A stretch of DNA of 64,000 nucleotides, taken from positions 1,147,055 through 1,211,054 of the forward strand of contig CAJNDS010000668.1 in NCBI GenBank assembly GCA_905221605.1, given 5' to 3'. The notes beneath the pieces are model-generated. The model saw only the letters and a list, made by a program, of their open reading frames with translations, made no database searches and was not told the origin of the DNA. Source of the DNA: Symbiodinium natans. Taxonomy: Eukaryota > Sar > Dinophyceae > Suessiales > Symbiodiniaceae. A program made the position numbers and the translations under genes. This document shows, piece by piece, positions 32,601-40,400 of this stretch (position 1 is its first letter; each line of letters begins with the position of its first letter).

Positions 32601-34435
32601 TTCTTGCCTATCCTTCTGAAGCCAGCCAGTACTCTTACTATCCATCCATTCCCTAACGAATGCCATGTAGAGTATGACGCTGTACCACAGATGCTCCGTC
32701 CAAACCAGCATCCCGCAGAGTCGTGCACACTGGGAGCGCCAGTCGTCCACGTGACCAGCGGATGGCTTCGATCTATCCCACCAGATGCTATCATCGACCA
32801 CAACGCCTCTAGAGACGTTCCGTGGAAAATCCACCCGGGCACATTGAACTCCTCATTCCCGACCGACATCTCCTGATTCAGCTTTTCTGCTCCGGCGTAT
32901 TCGGCCTTCGTGGGTACCCACATACATCGCGAATCCGTGAAATGTTCCTTCACGTCCTTAACCCCCCCGTCTGCCTGGACCTCCGGAAATGTGGTCACTT
33001 CTTCGGCCAGGGACCAGTGCAACAGGTGTAGAACTGACGTCGGTCCCCCTATTTGCCATGACAGTGTATCCAGATACTCCTTCATCTGCCCATTTGCTGC
33101 ATTCGCCATAACTCCGTATCCTTTTTCTCCCCCCTCGCTTCTCCGGAATTCCTCCATCACGTCTCTTCCTCTCTTCAAGTATTGGCTTTCGTAGGCCCCC
33201 ATAATCTCGTCTGCCATGCCTATCACCTTGATCTTGGGCTGCGCCTCCGTCCATATCTTCAGCTTCTCCTCGCTCGACTTATGGCTGACCGCTATCCGCT
33301 CCGCAACCTGAGACGGTGGAATTGCATACTTCAATGGTCGCACGGCCAACCACGTCATCATGCCTTTGATCGCATCATCGAGCGGGCTCTTCTCTGTGTC
33401 GTCCATGTGGATCTCCGCCCAATCTAGGGTCTTTCTGCTGATCCCTCCCCAGCTAGCCCTGAACGGGTCCTTACTTCCGTTCGTGACGTCATACACCCCT
33501 CCCACAGAGATGGCTATCGGTGCCACACCAGCTATCATCCTCTCATATGATCTCCCCTTCTGGAAGGACTTCTCTGTCTCATCAGTCGCGCCGAGGAATT
33601 TAGGGGCCCATGGCGTATCAACATCTCCTCCCGTGCCCGCTGTGGGCATGGCACATCCCGGCACGTCCATCCCTCTGGCCAATCGCACCCCTATCAAGTC
33701 GTTCAGCTTCTCCTTCGACAGGTTCCCGGCATCAGGACTCGCCTGGGGTGGCGGCTTCGTCGCCCCTCCATGCGACCTTGGCCTATCCCAGTTCGCTATC
33801 ACCCTCTCCAGGTAGTCCGTGGCATCCGTCACAGACGCAGCTATCAGAGGGATCTTCTCCCTTATCCATGCTTCAGGATTCCGTCTTGTACACCGTAGTA
33901 CCTCCCAGAGATACATAATCTTGTGTACTCGCATTCTATCCACATCGTATCCCACGGCTGAACGCTTACCTCCTTTCTTCGCCGTCTTGGCCTGGGCCTC
34001 TTCCGCTCGCACACCAGCTATCCCACTGCTCATCCATTTCTTGAAGTCTGCATCGTCCTTGAATGGGCTGGGGATAGCCCGTCTAGCCCATACCTCCTGC
34101 ATCTCTAGATTTCCCTCCAACATCCAGTGTATTCTAGCCTGTTCTCTCTCCTTGGCTCCGACTGGCAGATACGAGTACGTCGTCACCCCTGGCACTCCAT
34201 CCTCCGTCTCGGCCTTGAGGTACCTATCCGCGTCGGAAAACACCTTCTCCAGGAAGTCTATCATGGCCTGTGCTCGATCACATCGTTCCCTCTCTCCTGC
34301 ATCCCTGATCTGATGCTCTGGGCGTTGCCATCGTACCCCTACTGTCCTCGAAGACGAAGCTGTCCCAGGATCTTCACTGCTTCCGATATCTCTATCCCGC
34401 TCACTCAGCGACACCGATCCGAACATCTCTCCCAT
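20636..34435 (-). CDS. Retroelement ORF3, 4599-aa protein of unknown function (intact copy)
   Basis: This is a single intron-free frame that begins at an ATG in good context (GCCATGG). Visible parts, in order: HGTS at 538-541 within FHGTSLEALWSMIASGGI, like the NAD-binding start of ADP-ribosyltransferase/Tpt1 folds; a hydrophobic stretch near 1162-1178; an acidic/charged low-complexity region near 1270-1450; a CX2C...CX2C zinc cluster near 2088-2124; a long coiled coil about 2930-3340; a segment near 3922-3967 faintly like the Tpt1 C-terminal part; a cysteine-rich CVHCLACHC...CPMCC cluster near 4017-4045; and an Arg/Gly-rich C-terminus. It lies 78 nt downstream of pol in the same frame, separated by several stops. 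No known Ty1/copia protein of this size comes to mind, and its function is unknown. The length of uninterrupted frame argues for selection or very recent insertion. Confidence 0.85.
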   Translation of the reverse strand: MGEMFGSVSLSERDRDIGSSEDPGTASSSRTVGVRWQRPEHQIRDAGERERCDRAQAMIDFLEKVFSDADRYLKAETEDGVPGVTTYSYLPVGAKEREQARIHWMLEGNLEMQEVWARRAIPSPFKDDADFKKWMSSGIAGVRAEEAQAKTAKKGGKRSAVGYDVDRMRVHKIMYLWEVLRCTRRNPEAWIREKIPLIAASVTDATDYLERVIANWDRPRSHGGATKPPPQASPDAGNLSKEKLNDLIGVRLARGMDVPGCAMPTAGTGGDVDTPWAPKFLGATDETEKSFQKGRSYERMIAGVAPIAISVGGVYDVTNGSKDPFRASWGGISRKTLDWAEIHMDDTEKSPLDDAIKGMMTWLAVRPLKYAIPPSQVAERIAVSHKSSEEKLKIWTEAQPKIKVIGMADEIMGAYESQYLKRGRDVMEEFRRSEGGEKGYGVMANAANGQMKEYLDTLSWQIGGPTSVLHLLHWSLAEEVTTFPEVQADGGVKDVKEHFTDSRCMWVPTKAEYAGAEKLNQEMSVGNEEFNVPGWIFHGTSLEALWSMIASGGIDRSHPLVTWTTGAPSVHDSAGCWFGRSICGTASYSTWHSLGNGWIVRVLAGFRRIGKNVKMDVGTRRSSVPDGQIRLDVDRVEIDGVLFCFMRATKIIGQALICRPKHPGLGANSHLMSEMSALMEKHPQGVERLYWRYHLKKRAIIGPARGPLPERPVDWKMEREFLHREGDENATKVVEQPTGSRSGLIELMRGWIAELPSSGGVSGPDRDKDYYPVDSKWANVIRLLEYMGIEAPMATGHDSAVVKMPWRSFVGPAIYRRCVESSGIEEKVMEEANKATHHMGKVLEMADVGSIVLGIEKAPRKYGWNRPEDVDQSWAFEAQAWAAIIGIGMGGVGGRLMEPALSSELESAVETYEWMFDIATAFHERKAAELVTWWAEGMKPPLQLRCSADQKTYVHIIIPEGIEGVSNKKNPASPGEVREWIGLLLKAHGGYGKAAESMSFVTHKLTGTQEMTYQGAYKKVQEVCKECVSKGVGGNQVTNIIVVLAPAGMAAGNARRAIEEVRRFEATDDDTKTKVARETRETIRKANANVLWVGPGNFEENGFPTNYRVREEAKELIRAGEAMDKLMKKSGIITLPWNVMRTAFPRIGVDAGKLYISAGRTFGFWAQILFISMFGMMWPTPRDMELYDRETSAIREVIGEESRDSIGEVGVWLRRWIEVAKADRSLKTKVIVPETKITGVTESLRTSDRQGVYTEMAARIDESVWKTMCGKSEAHCVSAGDRGSWHRMKVIIYTAAGFHMKDPEYQALRAMEAIGQLKAMADDAEMMEDDAESDGEEDDAMGEDRPENQSAREGDASMTEEFKEGSDEGFATVRSRSEQKKAKKENREAMKRKELLESAQELANQRQEKQARDEKRKSAGEKAGDGRDGGALRGTAGIGDQGDRPPAPPVPTRGDTKGAVMQAPRWKGGAGTGSNIKTLSDLKSEQEYSDRETQQATRSGDSGEGPMVIGSGGTVGVVADGTELDRVECVGTGESGGILRLRMEEEGSPVIEAPWSRNTRAGQVLGEGHLIEMQHWIRCYGAPPMAWTTIVVQVIRRMIRATCPREVTDEITPKEVYDIVMAGIYDSQVLSGTRPGAEPSYTGIALGTLMRSRILNVESNVGGMRKWVEQFYRVWMGMNGILGTVPELRADGGRLGRPGHKPSSISPPPSEPRVKPTSNDADEIEVEMRWTIYNVMIEPETLSLGYEELEMLWETKLFEVVQRAGEHLIDRVMTRMEAGTGGYPDSMDVADMVEEVTKQGFGSETGGTTPLNKIEFSNYVVRIWLAKFVRTMILEDMKFPREWANTMAWWIAQNLMLVKHETDIVEMIGNDCTLFEEIISSMRRIESMGQGYPADYYRWIEEIKEDALKEALKGRRSATGIRPEPLDSVAEAEEHGVNAREAKDATMQIDAGGEMNEPESPEMDSKMEGVEAHEAMEPDSENERGQGFSELFGHGVDTIADREEDSHVARQNPEIYRRVVEDVWNQKHNFPFPWLDEARAERDELVKRMTDEVHERVTRENPIEESNTRGSGIHSFSEPVEWLRRICWGYHCHACFAWWLGYTGVDSNGEAFPCEGAVCPVCEKELGQVGKYSTLVKGRPPSVVLAAIVQNSYLPEYDPRRIVARLTERLAAEGMPWEEIDLFEPHELMVAAGIVVVDKPEAKLDFMDVIMTLGKIATDENGVLPEWNLDRCLERPQAPELMEDSVEPDARRRLRMAAASLRESPQWREEIQAIARDYRVEGMGFWRANPDVRREQWRRATEIAIERRASSMGPMELDRELRAQRVREVTQRLGPEVSDRLLIRGVNFSIFNLEDLMYKVLKDVTIEDLMAGLNSAGAGTVAAEIKKRIEQHRGRRPEFANIMKVKLGEVVRKQYQEQLEVKYRPEDIQRWKPDRRREEIKKLPLWARCTMQRILLGGIRDKGANPSRIERRLYAYLQLIDFTLAEECNEPEDEEIGGVRKRSRNWQEVIKPEEMKEKIMIPHYKMNYRIARRRSTWEAVVEAAEAGQSWMIHSAEGAVIRNTSWVTWTRDEGEGIGATVFNPIDYLTQTKKAAIRAMVEKDMAEGDYHPNLYTEEVARGRTQYFPAHELVNALMVDSLRVTLTDRASKLCASAIFKNWVPQFERRDRLMAELHTVQVLLDGVVRSANQMPMVHPHMMYGLATLTKLRDFYAAMREAAEFYGLGSRPLGTIVADASMKEPMHPLERPEMMATNVRDVMRSMASALILTEMPETWEGLTLAEYRDRQERAAVEMDEQDRRMGWDRMRERAMTGHERKYNIAVIRQDPDDSKAVMLNMSLVAANPITAHRAPTANIRSDRVEHGRDVPGELRADRFLTGDIEAEPTHRPFMIQADRMRASMESVVTKIIDGTLISTQKGKENMTDRERLQEAEDRIKQLKFRLTNVAVRLVMVGLIDEDEDDPLCEEFDEDYERRKYYSDEEWKNIKEAEVQLGERDILVMRRRDLRGMPREEVVARLIAKLADKVSEVEKCKWVIGRMAEERMDKAGIAAEVRARAVEDKTKIEDLSRQLEDMKVEPRGGGRTMDEYKGIESMHAENENHKLKEELAVAVHERDRLARRVGELEGVAENNAKLVAEVEVHLRERKEELRRIGAINEMRDEFRALRDRMEKTATSGSGATSSEGASEEGKIAGDRRVKELESELEELKKEYKATKQAGQEQGQEFSELKKTLQETAKLRDDEEKERETMRKQAEENLKKYQDKESELRDSLQKIEEREAALKDARDKLERAEERLRGYQTMDDELKESRRRAQESEAAMKKAMDRIRQLEDQLPKTEKERDTEDKGAEKDSQKGATTPDVKTNPDPIKDSREPDKMDDEHAAADGSMNIVDPKTSAGTTNYESAVPESARNFGGPIEQYSLGGRAAMVELDNPVKGARIYKVKENFEVGRDTSSTEERGYGMAASKSLKGIMDSAGIKREQVEKIKGDEEAEWRFQEDLIRRAKADKRDIEDKPGMSRMSRRFREIQRRNAAVMGEINKKVMLQTSHTVKGDPAHGRWELTLIPTGNRDADGNEMMRNSDEEVVLLPIVEQTTGVENLEKYKMVLEKIVSQLADETRMVMGIEKGKPEELVTATGVSNDSVTTWTGATLNELGIKGEVTEIEKPYPANVYIEMARIVAELAAWGGDAYPVQRGDRRNVRRSTQEAMIDGSAIDKGNGIEYALWAEQHHGGGIAWSRIRKEVDERSSYRLRRGDEYRIAYLSQFYGIEITSKVYRCPKTKELKVGIPLAVRPTSGMRMPRNVAMLKSWAGDRVEGQKEERESLWFRLHPADLPCTGYMVVGDAQWQEYAKDGIVWPEAGHSGVIVEGWHRDDMGNPLRGSQMTLKAHWTKYSVEPSDVSSMHGLEFPQGGMPEWLYDSLRLAAVRGRRIGIAIDMRMFTLIGGDVVVTRSGRFMLLGPVPMACWKAVWFEDTYTALYMRDCELDMLADERGDSQVNRDRLSKTLGTDEYRDRVRWIMSEMTEECVHCLACHCRMAKGIVICPMCCKPMPSYPDYLMGMNLWEITDRNATMGRKTKWKTKIQEALDRAGIKISFRMVAERIDMIERDVVAGILASLNPAEDWYLGFRAGLWPEYEIAASRPGVYRFAMEEAAIHAMMLDRELATSFGKILNFEYNQSGTDHSGIVDASDFQQALETVAARAVVTARQRFFSMHAGCLRRGGQFMSYQLLIAMAAGFNSPLWGNNAWAKSTRDLMVQTANSCLEIMERIVAETKRDPTQPMAKHMKFDTEGIPFNATWGEIKGKKNKLHGYSHAAGSAIRNLGLRRERSETGPVTEVYWCSVPMGGMMMNWASMGVAGHSRDEAQPEARAANAGTAYPIAGVSLVELNEKGWPRRIESKGTRTVDVELKDETGKRQEPLIRAESSSPIQPKERGGARTDGAEPKARTRSPLDRERRDIIRWPKYAMSDDSSVRSSSRGWGKGRDRDRADDRGGRYGWMPTVPRFAEGTKMLDRGRGKGSLLERTRAQRGGHVTGPETEDESAMSEALNPEFRGTETTSTNRANVGVETGDDASDASAGDPAKGKGKHGRPLTWRPRRDRQRDEA

Positions 34436-37400
34436 GGCTCCACGCTACGCAGGTCGCTAGAGCCCTCTTCGTCCTTATACCGGCATGCAACTCAAGGTCA
34501 CACAAAATTCGCTCTAGTCAAGACGTCGTTGAAGAGCGTTACAAAGTTCTTTAATATTCACCAAATTGCTATTATCTATCCGAGCCTTTGATTCTTCACT
34601 AATGTATATGGTGCATTGTACGTCCTCTCCTTTGTCGTGAAGCTCTCCTATCTTCGTCTTTCCCCGCATTCGAGCCAGTTTTCCACGTGCAGCTAGAATT
34701 CTCGCTATTCCCTCGGATATGGCGGCATCACTGCGATTGATCAGAACAATCCCAACGCCCGCAGCAATCACTCTGTCGACCAGTAAAGCTAGGCTATCAG
34801 CCGCACTTTGGTCCTTTCTTCCCAGCTTAAGCTCTGCTCCGCGGGCTAGTCGAGACGGCGAGTCAACTCGCTTCGGTGCTATCACAACTATCCCGTCGCA
34901 CTCACCGACGATCGCCTCATCGACCTCCAGAATTGGCGAGTGTTTGATATCCCACACCATTTCCCAAATTATCCATCTTCCCACTATGGACTTTGCTATC
35001 CCAACGCTATCCCTGATTTCATACTCGAGCTGATTTTGGGATACCCCCCGGCACGCGGGCATAGCTAAGATGGTTCCCGTTGATTTCCCGAACTCCTCTT
35101 CACCGAAATGTGCGGTAGTGTACATATCCCTTAACCACTCTCGTGCTTCATTGATGGCCTTGGTCATCATGTTGGCAGCCTGATACTCAGTAGGACAGTT
35201 GACAAACGTGAACATGATTGCCTCGTAGAACTGGTTCAGCCTAGCTATGTCTATTCGTTGTGTTCTAGACAGGTACCTCATGTTCGGATTCTTGCCCGAT
35301 ACAATCACTCTAACAGCCGCCTCATTGTCCTCTGCCACTATCAAGGGTTCTATACTCTCCTTCATCATCTCCCATAGTGCCAACCCCGGTATTCCTTGTT
35401 TCGTGATGCCATCGTGCAGGGCTACTATCTCAGCTTCAGGGGTACTTTTAGAGCACGACGTTTGCTTCTTACAGTAAGCAGCTATAGGAACGAAAGTGTG
35501 CGGTCCCTGAAGACACAGATATACCCCCGACGTAGATCTATGGTCGTTCTTGTCGCTGGCAAGATCGGCGTCACAGTATAGCACAAGACGGATGTCTCCT
35601 ATCCTATCCCCGACCCATCCGTAGAGGCTCGTTGTGGTCGTCTCGTTGATGTATGAGATCAGTCTATGCATTCTCTTGTCACAGAGATGTGTCCAGGTCG
35701 TCAGCCTCGACGCCAGAACCTGTACTGGTCGCAGAAGGTCATACCTTCCGACTCTGGCCCCATACAAGATCTTCATGAGCACCGCAGGGGCGTGCTCTTT
35801 CAACACTCCCGGCCCCTCATCCGGCAGCTCGTACTTGGCTATCCCCATAATTTCGTTCACCTTGTCGTCTACTGGGTTCTCGTCGAACTCTGGGCGGCTC
35901 TCGTCGAGATATGGGGTCTTAGCTTTATCCAGTGGCTTAGGATATGCCGTCGAGCACAACTCTTGATATCTATCCACACACTGCTTCATGAAATCGGTAA
36001 CATCGTATCGAAGAATCCTGATTTCATCTGGACTATCTTCCTTCGCCTCGGCCTTCCCCACGAAGTTAGGCGGTTCCTTCTTGGGCTCGATGATCTTCGT
36101 CCACTCGTGTCTCGGCTCAAACGGCGACCGAAAAGGTATCGCGCTAGCCGTGTGCAAGCATCCCAAGTACCTACCCATACTTCGTGGCTCTTCGAGCTTG
36201 ATTCTCTTCGCCAGCTTCTCCCATCCTATCGCTAAGTTCTCTTTGGGCCCCGCAAGCTTGAAGTCGTCGACGTAGATCACCAGCATCAGCTTCAGCTCCT
36301 TATGGAAAAACACACTAGGCCAATCTGAGAGGAATTCGAAGCCGACCTCAGTCACAGCCTTTTCGCAGTGCTTTTCCCAGAACCCCCCGGCATCCGGATG
36401 CCCGTATAAAGCTAGTCTCAGTGGCACCACGGGGTCGTCTATGCCCTCCCATTCATCTGGCCACCTATCCCTCGGGATCCGTATCCATGTTTTAGGCCCC
36501 CCCAACAGCGCCTGCGTGTATGCCGACTCACCGTCCGACATCTCGATGTCGTGTCCTGGCAGCATCCCATAGGCATCCGCCATCTTGCCTGCCTCAAGTG
36601 TCGCAGGGCATGATGTAATTTCCTGAAAGATGGCCCACTTTCCCTCCTGGTCTTTGACATGACATCCCTCAAACACAACTCTCCCCTTATACTTCCTAAG
36701 AGGATCGTCTTCAGCAAGCTCCCAGTTCTTTTCTACACAAATGTCGAAGATACGACCTACATGAGCTATTTCCCCTCTATCCATTGCCTCCCGCTGAACG
36801 TCCTTCCACGAACGCACCTCCTCCATTATCCAGACCACTTGATCCATCAGCTTTTTCCATTCCTTATCAAGCGCGGCCCGAGCCTTGGGGTTGATCGCCC
36901 TCTCAGCTTTCGTCACGGGTCTAGCGACAAGTCCGAACACTTCCTCGATGTCTTCCTCTTCGTCCTCTATGATTGTGGCCATCAGTGGCTCAAGTTCTCC
37001 TACTGTCTCGTCGATGCTATCACACACTTCATTTTCCGCAACCTCTTCCCAGCTATCCTCTTGATCTGCATCCACCTGTATAGCAGGGACTGCGACTATT
37101 CCATCTCCATACTCCTCGTCCTCAGTTTGATAACCCTGCCGGATCAAATTATCAACGGGCGTAGTATGCTTGTTCATGAAGCATGCGAAGCATAGCGTCA
37201 TCGACGTGAGGATTAAACTAGGTACCTTGGCTTTTCCCTCCAGCAGTCGTCGACATTCTCGGCATCTGTATGCCCTATCCGAGACATGCTTGACGCCGAT
37301 TCGCCGCCTATCCTCATCTCTATTCCTCCCTGCTCTCAGCCCATGACCCGCACTATCCCTGTCTCTTTCCCTCGCACGGGCCTCTCTTGCCCAGATTGCT

Positions 37401-40400
37401 TTCTTGCTCTCCCGATGTGCCCTACGATGTCTCACTTCCTTCACGTTCTCAGGCATCATGCACCCGCGCATCCTCGGTCGCAGACATACTCCCTTAGCGA
37501 ACTCCATTCTCATGATTGGCCCCCCTCTTCCTCCAAACGTAATGGGAAAGCTATTCCTATTCTGTATAGCCACCAGGATTTCTCGCTCAGGTGATACCTC
37601 GTATCCTATGACGTCGCACATAGTTTCCGCCACAAGTTGTCCAAGCGCAGACACTCTCACACTTGTGCCAGGATCTTCCGGATATGCTATCCCAGTACGA
37701 ACCCAGGTGTACCCTATTAACGGAACATGGATGTCGTCCTTTAGTTCGAGGACCAGTGCATTCCTCTCTGCCTCCCACATGACTATGTCGCATTCGCCCT
37801 TTTCCATATTCTCGAGGTTGATGGTTTCAGCGTGCCCGGCCCTGAAGAATGCCTCATCCACAGGTTCCCGTTCCTCTTCCAAGTCCGACAGCGTCCACCC
37901 TTCTGAATCAAACACATCACTCTGGTCGTCGAATCCGGAGCTTTCCTCTCTATCTTGGTCGTGGCGTCGATCTGTGTCGCTGCTCTCCCTCTCCCCGGCC
38001 AGCACTACTATCCATCCGTTGCAGTTCATGTCTCCCACCTCGAGCTCTTCTCCAGGGTAAGCTACCGCGGCCCCTCCGGTGCTATGTCTGGTGCGGCGAC
38101 TGTTTGGCTTCATCATCCTAACCTTGCCTATGTCGTCGCCGTCGACCAGGATCACGCGCAGGTCCTGTGTGTGTTTCGCCCGGGGTCCGAAGACCTCCCC
38201 CATTGCCTCTCGGCCTGGATTATTCATAACTATGCATCTTTTCCATCTGGGCTCCTCACGACTGATGTACGGTGCCCCATCCTCGGCAGCCGCAGCAGCA
38301 TAGTTCCTCACCAGCGTCTGATCTTCTCGATCCGTAGCATCGTCGACGTGCTCGTCGTCTCCCTCCATGTCTATCACCCAATACGAGTTTCCTCCGTTCA
38401 TTCTTCTCTTGGCTATCTTCAGCAGCTTCTCTAGTGATCCCCCGGTCTCGTCACCTCTAATCGTTCCCTTTTCCAGCTGTGCCAAGGAGTCCACGTCCAG
38501 TGTCACCATACCACTACTATATCCGAGATATTCTCCCTCGTGTTCTTCACATGCCATCGACACCGAATCACCCTCTTCCTCGCCGCAGATGCTTACCACG
38601 TCCTCTATCACCTTGATCATTTCGCGTATCGCCTTACGCTCCTGCTCTCGTTGCACGTCCATTTTCGTGTCCGATGTCCTCACCATGTGCGACATTAACT
38701 CATGATCCCTTGGCATATGATCGCATGCTAGCATGTCCGCCGCGATCGTGTTCATCATACATGGAGTGATCATTCCTATGTAACACGACGCGTCCACCCC
38801 GTCATTCATACCCAGCATGCATCCATCACTCCGTACTATCCACATGTCCCAGGCAAGCGCCATTCGAACAATGGTCTCGTCGGCCAATCGACTTTTGCCG
38901 CCTATCCATATGGTCGTAGCCACTATTCCTCTGCTGTTGGCGTCGGTGATAACCTTTTCTATATTACCAAACACTCTATCTCGAGCCTCTCGCGTACTAT
39001 CTAGACCTTCCTCACGTCTCCAACCGGATGCCTTTCGATCAACTTCTATACTCATGCCTTCGCTAGACGCATCGATAGCGATGACCACATCCGTCACATC
39101 CTCTCCTATCACACATCCTTCCCCCGATATCCAAGATACGTTCTCACCTCCGTTATCCCCTATTTCATCTATTCCGATCCCCATGACCTGCACTTTAGGC
39201 TGTTCGCCCAACTCCCTCATTATTTCCCCAATGATGTTGTCGGACGGCGTTCGCGCTATTCCAGCTGTGCTGCACAATTGATTGATGGTTTTCGCAACCT
39301 CCTCAGTACCTCCCATCCTGGATGCCGGTGCGGCAGGTTCTGCTGGTCCTCCTCTATCCCTGATTCGTCGGTCTTCTCCTCCGTCGGGGATGTACCAGAA
39401 CTCCGTGATGATGTCCCTGGGCACAACGAATCGGTACCTCCCTCTATTGCGCATCATCTCCGCCTGTATGCATGAGTCATATTCAATGGATTCTAAGACC
39501 TCCCCAGTATTAGCGCTCCGAGTGACCCTCCACCAGAGCTCGAGCCGTCTTTTGTCCCTTCCGCCATAGAATCGGTAGGATGTGGCGCGATTGTTTCTTA
39601 CTGCCCACACTCGGCCACCCTCAGGCATTCCCGATGGAGAATCCCATCGGTATTCCTGCGGTGAGAAGTCCTGTCCATGGTCGGTGATTTTCTCCATCCA
39701 TTCACGAACTCCAATTTCTGCGGGACGCGGTCCTATTCCCTCTTGCCCTCGAGCGGCAGAGGGAGGCCTCTCTCCTCTGATGATCCTCTCTTTGTCTCCC
39801 TCTATATAGCGCAGTCGCTGTCCCGGACTCATCCTATTCCACTCTGCTGACGAAATGGAGTTGGGTTTGTGAGATCTCGCGTACGGCCGTTCTATCCTGG
39901 GCATGTCCTGTTCGTAGTCTAAACCCACCCCCCGTATACCCGTCGCCTTCTCTCCCCGCGCCCGCTCCTTGGCTTCATCCTCTATCTCTCCCTCAGGCTC
40001 CCCCTTTTCCCAGAACGTAGTGCACCCCGTCCATTTCTTGGTGATCTTCTTCTTGCCCTTCATTCTATCCTCATCCAGTACCTCCGATGTACCATCGGCG
40101 TACATTATCCACGTTCGCCTCCTTGGACCCAGCTCTCTATCCCCGGGGCCACCTGTACCTTTGACCTCCTCGCCTGGGGTACACAGCTCCTTTCGGGGTA
40201 AGATGTGATGAAGCGTCCACGAATGGTCTATCTCATCATGTTCCCAGAAATCCCCGTTTTGAAGATGCTGATCGTCGCACTTAATTTGTCTCATCACATC
40301 GGCTCGTACCCTTCTCTCCTCTGCGAAGATTTCCTCCGTCTCCTCTCCTTGCTGCCCCTCTCTCTCCAGTTCCAATCTGGCCAGGACATCAGCTCGAGTC

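Noticed and set aside
34436-34513. ORF2-ORF3 spacer as an LTR or an intron
   Set aside because: Only 78 bp, lacks TG...CA ends and clear splice sites, and is the same in both copies.
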